Source: Dehalococcoidia bacterium (GTDB lineage: Bacteria > Chloroflexota > Dehalococcoidia > GIF9 > AB-539-J10). Taken from it: DNA of 8,648 nucleotides. Shown here in pieces: positions 1 through 5,580 of the stretch. The translations under genes were made by a program, and so were the position numbers. The notes beneath the pieces are model-generated. The model searched no databases. It worked only from the letters and a program-made list of their open reading frames with translations, and had not been told where the DNA came from. The stretch's first letter is position 1, and each line of letters opens with the position of its first letter. The stretch is from assembly GCA_030626915.1 (NCBI GenBank), contig DAOUTC010000048.1, forward strand, positions 1 to 8,648, in the 5' to 3' direction.

Positions 1-70
1 GAAGCAACCTAAAGTGCCAAAGCAATCTCCATGAGTGCCCGAGATTGCTTCGCTTCGCTCGCAATGACAC
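1..70 (-). repeat. Palindromic dispersed intergenic repeat (element A)
   Basis: A perfect 10-bp inverted repeat, AAGCAATCTC at 20-29 and GAGATTGCTT at 41-50, surrounds an 11-nt loop. The right arm runs into a second small palindrome, ATTGC at 44-48 and GCAAT at 61-65, and ends in AATGACA at 63-69. Read on the minus strand, the core at 69-41 begins TGTCATT, continues through a GAG and GCGAAGCGA-rich middle, and ends in AATCTC. This is the layout of the repeat at 7090-7125 on the plus strand, so the two are probably one family. Such TGTCATT...AATCTC units are, from memory, common between genes in many metagenomic bacterial genomes. There is no T-run after the hairpin, so it does not look like a standard intrinsic terminator. 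It could end an upstream transcript whose gene lies outside the window. The outer boundaries are uncertain. Confidence 0.7.
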
Positions 71-89
71 GGAAGGAGGTAATGTGTCA
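65..89 (+). other. Strong Shine-Dalgarno sequence inside a small inverted repeat, no clear gene
   Basis: AAGGAGGT at 73-80 is a full-length Shine-Dalgarno match. It lies in the loop of a 6-bp inverted repeat, TGACAC at 65-70 and GTGTCA at 84-89. No convincing gene follows. An ATG at 82 gives only three codons before a stop. A GTG at 84 gives 41 codons that run into yebC and resemble nothing I know. An ATG at 98 gives 17 codons ending at 151, just before yebC. It may be a remnant, part of the neighbouring repeat, or a leader-peptide site; I cannot decide which. Confidence 0.25.
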
Positions 90-115
90 CTAATCATATG
101 GACGAGTTCATGCTC

Positions 116-144
116 TTTACCTTTGGGACTTGTGATGCTAAAAT
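116..144 (+). promoter_or_regulatory. Possible promoter for the yebC-ruvC-ruvA-degV-uvrB operon
   Basis: A -10 box TAAAAT at 139-144 (5 of 6 to consensus) is preceded by TG one base upstream, giving an extended -10. A weak -35 box TTTACC at 116-121 (4 of 6) lies at the optimal 17-bp spacing. Transcription would begin near 151, which leaves a leader of only about 10 nt before the yebC ATG and places the start at the yebC ribosome binding site. That short leader is a reason for caution. No operator motif was recognised. Confidence 0.35.
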
Positions 145-160
145 TAGATAGGAGAGCAGT

Positions 161-913
161 ATGTCAGGACATTCCAAGTGGTCGCAGATTAAACGACAGA
201 AGGGAGTAGCTGATGCCAGGCGGGGACAGTTATTCACCAAACTCACCAGGGAGATTATGGTGGCGGTAAGACAAGGGGGCTCGAATCCAGAGAGCAATTT
301 CCAGTTAAGATTGGCAACGCAGAAAGCTCGCGATAATAACATGCCCCTGGATAATATTGAAAGGGCTATAAAGCGCGCCAGCGGTGGAGCTGAGGCCTCT
401 GATTTAGCTGAGATAACTCTTGAAGGCTATGGACCGAGTGGCGTAGCAGTTTTGGTAGTAGCACTGACTAACAATCGTAACCGTACCATTCAGGATGTGC
501 GTCGTCTTTTCACGCGCCACGGCGGTAGCTTAGGTGAGACTGGCTGTGTCTCATGGCTCTTTGAGAATAGAGGAGTGATGATTGTAGAAAGTGGTGGCTC
601 AGATGCTGAAGAAATAACATTGCAGGCTATCGATGCCGGAGCTGAAGATGTTAACACAGAAAAGGGCTATATCGAAATCTATACTCAGCCGCAGGATTTA
701 GAAGAGGTAAGGAAGGCAATTGAAGAGAAAAAGCATATAGTTTCTGCAGAGCTTTCCCTGATTCCTAAAACTACCATATTACTAGGTGAAAAGGAAGCGG
801 CTCAGGTCTTGACCCTCCTTGACCAACTGGAGGAACTGGACGATGTGCAGCACGTATACTCCAATGTTGATTTTTCTGATGCTACCTTAGAAAAACTGCG
901 CTCTTCGACATAA
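161..913 (+). CDS. yebC: YebC/PmpR/TACO1-family protein
   Basis: This 250-residue protein is full length for the YebC family. The signature N-terminus MSGHSKWSQIKRQKG occupies residues 1-15. Further family blocks are LEGYGPSGVAVLVVALTNN (residues 87-105), GGSLGETGCVSWLF (121-134), and DDVQHVYSNVDF near the C-terminus (227-238). The family was long annotated as a DNA-binding transcriptional regulator. Work on YebC and mitochondrial TACO1 points to a cytosolic translation factor that helps ribosomes through proline-rich stretches. Which role dominates here cannot be read from the sequence. The ATG is supported by GGAGAG at 151-156. The gene sits 4 nt before ruvC, the classic yebC-ruvC neighbourhood of many bacteria, and probably heads the repair operon. 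An in-frame TAG at 149-151 rules out an upstream extension. Confidence 0.96.
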   Translation: MSGHSKWSQIKRQKGVADARRGQLFTKLTREIMVAVRQGGSNPESNFQLRLATQKARDNNMPLDNIERAIKRASGGAEASDLAEITLEGYGPSGVAVLVVALTNNRNRTIQDVRRLFTRHGGSLGETGCVSWLFENRGVMIVESGGSDAEEITLQAIDAGAEDVNTEKGYIEIYTQPQDLEEVRKAIEEKKHIVSAELSLIPKTTILLGEKEAAQVLTLLDQLEELDDVQHVYSNVDFSDATLEKLRSST

Positions 914-917
914 CGAT

Positions 918-1412
918 ATGCGCATTCTTGGCATTGACCCCGGAACTGTAAATCTAGGCTATGGTGTGGTGGATATTGAGGAGGAAATGCATATGGTGGA
1001 TTGCGGGGTATTAAATGCCTCTCCTCAAGTTCCTATACAAGAAAGATTGCGCTCTATATATACCAGATTAAGCGAGATTTTGGTCCAACATCAACCAGAT
1101 GAGGTGGCTATTGAAGAGCCCTTTATAGGTCTTAATGTGCACTCGGCATTTGCTATAGGCAGGGCACAAGCTATAGCTATCCTGGCAGCAGCTAACCGGG
1201 GATTACCTGTCTACTATTACTCACCTGCTCAAGTAAAGCAGCAGGTAACCAACTATGGACGAAGCGATAAATATCAGATGCAGGAAATGGTAAGGATGCT
1301 ACTTGAGCTTCCTCAGGTGCCACAGCCCAGTGATGCTGCTGATGCTTTGGCTGTAGCCATTTGTCATATTCAGCAGAGCCGACTTAACCAATGGCTAGCT
1401 GATAAAAGTTAA
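918..1412 (+). CDS. ruvC: Crossover junction endodeoxyribonuclease RuvC
   Basis: RuvC is the Mg-dependent resolvase that makes symmetric nicks in Holliday junctions bound by RuvAB. The 164-residue length is normal. The RNase H-like catalytic acids are visible: D7 in MRILGIDPGT, E66 in AIEEPF, and D139 and D142 in PSDAADALA. F69, at the position of the junction-stacking aromatic of the E. coli enzyme, and the DNA-binding lysines K107 and K118 also line up. The enzyme should therefore be active. The start lies 4 nt after the yebC stop and has no obvious Shine-Dalgarno sequence, so translation is likely coupled to yebC. Only 1 nt separates its stop from the ruvA start. It works with RuvA, encoded next door, and with RuvB, which is not in the window. 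Confidence 0.97.
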   Translation: MRILGIDPGTVNLGYGVVDIEEEMHMVDCGVLNASPQVPIQERLRSIYTRLSEILVQHQPDEVAIEEPFIGLNVHSAFAIGRAQAIAILAAANRGLPVYYYSPAQVKQQVTNYGRSDKYQMQEMVRMLLELPQVPQPSDAADALAVAICHIQQSRLNQWLADKS

Positions 1413-1413
1413 G

Positions 1414-1995
1414 ATGATAGCTACATTGAAGGGAACTTTAGAATATCGTGGTACCGACTCGGTCATTATCAATGTAGGTGGTATAGGTTTCCAGGTACAC
1501 GTCCCCGGTTCCACTTTAAGCCAACTGGGAGCCATTAATGATAAGGTCTCCCTTTATAGTCATCTTCACCTCAGGGAGGATAATATCGCTCTTTATGGTT
1601 TTGCCTCCGAGGAGGAGTTGGCTTTATTCAGGAATCTTATTTCCGTCTCAGGGATTGGCCCTAAAGCAGCTTTGGCACTTCTTTCTGCCTTGAATCCAGA
1701 ACAACTTGTCATAGCTATCACAAGTGCTAATATAGACATTATCAGTCAGGTACCTGGCATTGGCAGAAAGATGGCTAACCGCATTGTAATAGAACTCAGA
1801 AGTAAATTAGAGAAAGAGTGGAAGGAAGCTGCTTTGCCTTTAGCGGCAGAAAGTGCTGATGTTGTAGCTGCCTTAACCAGTTTGGGCTATTCCCTGAGGG
1901 AAGCTATGCAGGCTGCCTCTAGCCTTCCTGATGCTTCAAAGCTAAGTCTGGAGGAGAAGGTTAAGCTGGCACTGCAACAATTGGCCACAAGATGA
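1414..1995 (+). CDS. ruvA: Holliday junction branch migration protein RuvA
   Basis: RuvA tetramers bind the four-way junction and load the RuvB motor. The 193-residue protein shows all three domains. An OB-fold occupies about residues 1-62 and carries the acidic pin E55-D56 in LREDNIALYGF. Two helix-hairpin-helix motifs follow, one around VSGIGPKAA (78-86) and one around VPGIGRKMANRI (113-124). After a flexible linker near 135-147, the C-terminal RuvB-contacting domain spans about 148-191. The gene follows ruvC by one base. Its last four bases, ATGA at 1992-1995, overlap the start of the DegV-family gene. The expected next gene, ruvB, is replaced by degV, so the RuvB motor must be encoded elsewhere. 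Confidence 0.97.
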   Translation: MIATLKGTLEYRGTDSVIINVGGIGFQVHVPGSTLSQLGAINDKVSLYSHLHLREDNIALYGFASEEELALFRNLISVSGIGPKAALALLSALNPEQLVIAITSANIDIISQVPGIGRKMANRIVIELRSKLEKEWKEAALPLAAESADVVAALTSLGYSLREAMQAASSLPDASKLSLEEKVKLALQQLATR

Positions 1996-2849
1996 ACAAA
2001 GTTGCTGTGGTCACCGATAGTGTTGCCTCTCTGCCACAGGAGGTAGTGGACGAATATGATATTCATATCATTCCTGTGAGGCTTACAATTGAGAGTAAGG
2101 TTTATCGGGATACTGATGAAGACTTGCCTCCAGAGGTGGTTCATAGGTTTCAAAGACTACCGCGCATTGATACCACTCCCTGGCCTCCACAATTTTATTT
2201 TCAGGAATATGAGAAACTGAGCCATAAGGCGAATAACATAGTTCATGTTGTTTGTTTTTCTCAGTTTACCGCCACAATTTCCCTGGCTAAGGCAGGGGCA
2301 AAGATGGCGCAAGAAGCTATGCCTCATTTAAAGGTAGAGGTATTTGATTCTGCAACAGCTGCTATGGCCCAGGGCTTCATCGCCTTAACAGCAGCTCGAG
2401 CTGCTGCTAAGGGTAAAAGTATGAGCGAGATAATCGAGGCTGCTGATGCTGTTAAATCGAAAGTGAATTCGTTCTTTGCCTTTGATACCCTCAGCCATTT
2501 AGCTAGAACAGGGCGTATTAACAGATTAGCCTCTTGGGCAAGTTCTTTGCTTAGTGTGAAACCAATCATTGGTCTTTCCCAAGGAAAGGCATATCCTGTT
2601 GCATTAGTTAGGTCTAAGCGGAAAGGAATGGAGGGAATTGTTAAAAGGGTGCAGGAACATATTGATGGTGAGGAATCATTACATGTTGCTGTGATGGAAG
2701 CTGAACAGCCTGGAGAAGCTAGAGAGCTGGCTAATATGCTTAAGGAGCGATTTCAGCCTGCTGAACTTTACATAACGCAATTCACTCCAGTTATGCAAAT
2801 TGTAGCTGGGTCAGGTATAATAGGTGTTGCCTTTTACGAGGGTGAGTGA
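1992..2849 (+). CDS. DegV-family (FakB-like) lipid-binding protein
   Basis: The 285-residue length and fold pattern match the DegV family, whose studied members (FakB) bind a fatty acid and present it to the kinase FakA in the cytosol. Visible motifs are TDSVASLP at residues 8-15, the central SQFTATISLAKAG region at 90-102 in place of the usual SxxSGT, DTLSHLARTGRI at 165-176, and the C-terminal AGSGIIGVAFY at 272-282. Two positions differ from classical FakB. The TSQPS-like loop reads TTPWPP at 61-66. The His of the usual HTGPG is V271. The ligand or the phosphorylation route may therefore differ, and no FakA-like kinase is visible nearby. The ATG overlaps the ruvA stop by 4 nt, and its own stop overlaps the uvrB start by 4 nt, so it is embedded in the repair operon. 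Family assignment is secure; the ligand is unknown. Confidence 0.9.
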   Translation: MNKVAVVTDSVASLPQEVVDEYDIHIIPVRLTIESKVYRDTDEDLPPEVVHRFQRLPRIDTTPWPPQFYFQEYEKLSHKANNIVHVVCFSQFTATISLAKAGAKMAQEAMPHLKVEVFDSATAAMAQGFIALTAARAAAKGKSMSEIIEAADAVKSKVNSFFAFDTLSHLARTGRINRLASWASSLLSVKPIIGLSQGKAYPVALVRSKRKGMEGIVKRVQEHIDGEESLHVAVMEAEQPGEARELANMLKERFQPAELYITQFTPVMQIVAGSGIIGVAFYEGE

Positions 2850-4852
2850 ACTCCACAGTGTCGCAGTTTAAAATTACCTCCGATTTTCGTCTCACTGGCG
2901 ACCAGCCGCAAGCGGTGGATAAACTGGTCCAGGGCCTGAAAAAAGATTATCGTCAGCAGACTTTAGTCGGTGTTACTGGCAGCGGTAAGACCTTCATCAT
3001 GGCTAATGTTATCCAGAGGGTGCAAAGACCGACTTTGGTTATTTGTCATAATAAAACCTTAGCTGCTCAGCTAGTCACGGAATTCAAGGAATTCTTTCCT
3101 GAAAACGCTGTGGGGTATTTTGTTAGTTATTATGACTATTATCAGCCAGAAGCTTACATTCCCAGCACTGACATCTATATTGAGAAGGAGACCGATATAA
3201 ATGAGGAAATTGACAAACTACGTCATGCAGCTACCAGAGCTCTCTTTGAGCACCGAGATGTAATTATAGTGGCTTCAGTCTCTTGCATTTATAGCTTGGG
3301 TCCACCTGAGGAGTATCACAGCTTTGCTCTTACTGTGAAGAGAAACGGGAATTATAAGCGAGACAGCCTGGTTCGCCGCCTTGTAGATATGCAGTATGAA
3401 AGAAATGATTTTGAACTTACCAGGGGCAAATTCCGCATTAGAGGTGACACTCTGGAAATCCAGCCAGCCTATGAGGAAATAGCTCTTAGAATCGAATTTT
3501 GGGGCGATGAAATTGACCGCATTGTGGAGGTTGACCCGCTTACCGCTGAACTGCTGGCTTATCTTGACCAGGTGGATATCTATCCGGCCAAGCATTTTGT
3601 CACCCCCCACGATAAACTGATGGCAGCAATCGAAGATATCGAAGATGAGCTAGAGGAAAGGCTAAAGGAGTTAAGGGCTCAAGGTAAGCTGCTGGAAGCT
3701 CAGCGACTTGAGGCCCGGACTAACTACGATATCGAAATGCTTCAAGAGGTAGGTTATTGCAACGGGATAGAGAATTACTCTCGTCATCTGCAACGACGTG
3801 CTCCAGGAAGCACACCGTGGACTTTGCTAGACTATTTTCCCCACGATTTCTTGCTTTTCATAGATGAATCACATATGACTTTGCCCCAGATAAGAGGTAT
3901 GTATCGTGGCGATATTTCCCGAAAACAGACCTTGGTTGACTATGGTTTTCGTCTCCCCTCAGCCTTGGATAACCGCCCACTAAATTTTGAAGAATTTGAG
4001 GAACGCATTAACCAGGTTATCTATGTCTCAGCTACTCCCAAGCCATACGAGTATGCACATAGCCAACAGGTGGCGGAACAACTAATCCGACCCACGGGGC
4101 TGCTGGAACCTACTGTAGAAGTTAAGCCCACTAAGGGACAAATTGATGACCTTATTTACCAGATAAAAACCAGGGTGGATAAAGGGGAGCGCTGCTTAGT
4201 GACCACCTTGACCAAAAGAATGGCTGAAGAATTAAGTGACTACCTCAGGGAAATGGGGATAAAAACCCATTATCTTCACTCGGAGGTGGAGACGCTGGAG
4301 AGGGTGGAGATACTTCGTGACCTTCGCCTCGGCGTCTATGATGTAGTTGTGGGTATTAATTTACTTCGTGAAGGGCTGGATTTGCCCGAGGTAAGCTTGG
4401 TAGCCATACTTGATGCTGATAAGGAAGGCTACCTGAGGTCAGAGGAAGCACTTATCCAGACGATGGGGCGAGCTGCCAGGCATGTGAACGCTCATACCAT
4501 AATGTATGCTGATATAATTACTACTTCCATGCAGAAAGCGATAGAGGAAACTTCTCGTCGGCGAAGAATTCAGGAAGCCTATAACAGAGAGCAGGGTATA
4601 ACTCCACAGGGGATAAAGAAGGCCATCAAGGACATAACTGAGCGAGTTCAAGCTGTGGCTGAGACTCGAGTCCCTTACATGGCTACCCCTGTTTCCAGAG
4701 AGGAGATGCTTCGCCTCATCAAACAGCTTGAATCCCAGATGAAGGCTGCGGCTAAGAATCTGGAGTTTGAGAAAGCTGCTATGCTCCGCGACCGCATCAT
4801 TGAATTAAGAAAGGACGAGGAGTTACTATCACCTCTAGTAAAACCCAGGTAG
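2846..4852 (+). CDS. uvrB: Excinuclease ABC subunit UvrB
   Basis: UvrB verifies DNA damage handed over by UvrA and recruits UvrC for incision. The 668-residue protein is full length. Walker A GVTGSGKT lies at 42-49. The DNA-probing beta-hairpin surrounds YYDYYQPEAYIP (95-106). The Walker B variant DESH is at 340-343, VSATP at 394-398, GINLLREGLDLPEV at 503-516, and helicase motif VI QTMGRAARH at 538-546. A C-terminal UVR coiled-coil domain that contacts UvrC lies at about 619-656. The start is a GTG overlapping the degV stop as GTGA. A second in-frame GTG at 2858 would remove only four residues, and GAGG at 2838-2841 is badly spaced for the first and loosely spaced for the second, so the exact start is unsettled. 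It ends the tightly packed run; a 41-nt gap follows with no clear terminator. Confidence 0.97.
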   Translation: MNSTVSQFKITSDFRLTGDQPQAVDKLVQGLKKDYRQQTLVGVTGSGKTFIMANVIQRVQRPTLVICHNKTLAAQLVTEFKEFFPENAVGYFVSYYDYYQPEAYIPSTDIYIEKETDINEEIDKLRHAATRALFEHRDVIIVASVSCIYSLGPPEEYHSFALTVKRNGNYKRDSLVRRLVDMQYERNDFELTRGKFRIRGDTLEIQPAYEEIALRIEFWGDEIDRIVEVDPLTAELLAYLDQVDIYPAKHFVTPHDKLMAAIEDIEDELEERLKELRAQGKLLEAQRLEARTNYDIEMLQEVGYCNGIENYSRHLQRRAPGSTPWTLLDYFPHDFLLFIDESHMTLPQIRGMYRGDISRKQTLVDYGFRLPSALDNRPLNFEEFEERINQVIYVSATPKPYEYAHSQQVAEQLIRPTGLLEPTVEVKPTKGQIDDLIYQIKTRVDKGERCLVTTLTKRMAEELSDYLREMGIKTHYLHSEVETLERVEILRDLRLGVYDVVVGINLLREGLDLPEVSLVAILDADKEGYLRSEEALIQTMGRAARHVNAHTIMYADIITTSMQKAIEETSRRRRIQEAYNREQGITPQGIKKAIKDITERVQAVAETRVPYMATPVSREEMLRLIKQLESQMKAAAKNLEFEKAAMLRDRIIELRKDEELLSPLVKPR

Positions 4853-4893
4853 GTGTATAGCTCTCAAATCTTTGCACTACCTTACTAATAATT

Positions 4894-5487
4894 GTGATGT
4901 TAATGACAGGTAGTTTAAGTGAGGATACACAGAGGTTGCGTCAGAGCCTTGCTAACTTACCTCAAGCTCAGGTAGAGCCTCCTCTGGTGGTGGTTAGCGG
5001 TTTGCCGGGCACAGGCAAGTCTTTTTTCTGCCGCAAGCTGGCAGAGAGGCTACCTTTTGTTGTCTTGGCCAGCGATACTCTGCGAAAAGTCTTGTTTCCC
5101 TGTCCAGCGTATGATGAGAGTGAGAATAGGCGGCTTTTTCCTGCCTGTCATGCTCTTATTGAGGAGCTTTTGGGGAAAGGCATACCCGTCATTTTCGATG
5201 CTACAAACCTGTTGGAGCGACATCGAGAATACCTCTATCATATTGCTGACAAAACGAGGGCGAAACTCATCTTGGTTTGTGTTGAAGCTCCTCCAGAGGT
5301 AGTGCGGCAACGCCTCCTTGCGCGAGAAAGAGGAGTTGATTCCCAAAATGACTCGCAAGCCGGTCGGGATGTGTATCAAAGAATGAAATCACGAAAAGAG
5401 AGGCCCCGCTGTAACCATTTCGTTGTTGATACTTCACGAGATATTGCTCCAGTAATTGATAAGATTATGCGAGTAATAAAAAGGTAA
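4894..5487 (+). CDS. P-loop kinase, AAA_33 / T4 polynucleotide kinase-like, substrate unknown
   Basis: A soluble protein of about 197 residues. After a poorly conserved N-terminus of about 30 residues comes a beta strand and Walker A, GLPGTGKS at 36-43. The motif ASDTLRK at 59-65 places D61 where T4-PNK-like kinases have a catalytic or acceptor-binding acid. FDATN at 101-105 is the typical second-strand motif of this group. RQRLLARERG at 138-147 looks like the arginine-rich lid. These features point to phosphoryl transfer from ATP to a small molecule or nucleic-acid end, but they do not identify the substrate. Zeta-toxin-like or gluconate-kinase-like relatives are alternatives. The start is ambiguous: GTG 4894, ATG 4897 and ATG 4903 are all in frame and none has a good Shine-Dalgarno sequence. 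It lies 41 nt after uvrB and may be co-transcribed with it. Confidence 0.8.
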   Translation: MMLMTGSLSEDTQRLRQSLANLPQAQVEPPLVVVSGLPGTGKSFFCRKLAERLPFVVLASDTLRKVLFPCPAYDESENRRLFPACHALIEELLGKGIPVIFDATNLLERHREYLYHIADKTRAKLILVCVEAPPEVVRQRLLARERGVDSQNDSQAGRDVYQRMKSRKERPRCNHFVVDTSRDIAPVIDKIMRVIKR

Positions 5488-5509
5488 ATAAATTTTCCTC
5501 ATAACCCTC

Positions 5510-5538
5510 TTCAAATTCTCATTCAAGTAGAGTAAAAT
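5510..5538 (+). promoter_or_regulatory. Possible promoter for pepA
   Basis: The 90-nt gap between the kinase gene and pepA holds TTCAAA at 5510-5515 (4 of 6 to a -35 box). After 17 bp comes TAAAAT at 5533-5538 (5 of 6 to a -10 box). Transcription would begin near 5545, leaving a leader of about 33 nt with the ribosome binding site at 5565-5570. The gap is AT-rich, so chance matches are easy. No terminator hairpin for the upstream genes was found in the gap. Confidence 0.4.
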
Positions 5539-5564
5539 AAATGTTCTGAAGATTTGTATATCTC

Positions 5565-5580
5565 GGGAGGATGAGATTTG
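5565..5580 (+). promoter_or_regulatory. Ribosome binding site that decides the TTG start of pepA
   Basis: GGGAGG at 5565-5570 lies 7 nt before the TTG at 5578, which opens the reading frame with the expected M17 N-terminus (MEIKVIAGDI). The ATG at 5571 abuts the Shine-Dalgarno sequence, is in another frame, and stops after ten codons, so it is not the start. Confidence 0.75.

Noticed and set aside
84..209. A 41-codon gene starting at GTG 84
   Set aside because: The spacing to the Shine-Dalgarno sequence is only 3 nt, it overlaps yebC in another frame, and its product is not recognisable.
94..342. Minus-strand open frame of 82 codons opposite yebC
   Set aside because: It overlaps a strongly conserved gene, resembles no known protein and has no supporting context. 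Other minus-strand open frames opposite ruvA, uvrB, the kinase and pepA were rejected for the same reason.
161..4852. A new defence or mobile system in the repair gene cluster
   Set aside because: All members except degV are standard core genes with intact motifs, and no mobility, nuclease-toxin or defence genes are present.
4847..4882. Inverted repeat AGGTAG/CTACCT after uvrB as a terminator
   Set aside because: The stem is only 6 bp, the loop is long, the left arm includes the uvrB stop codon, and no T-run follows.
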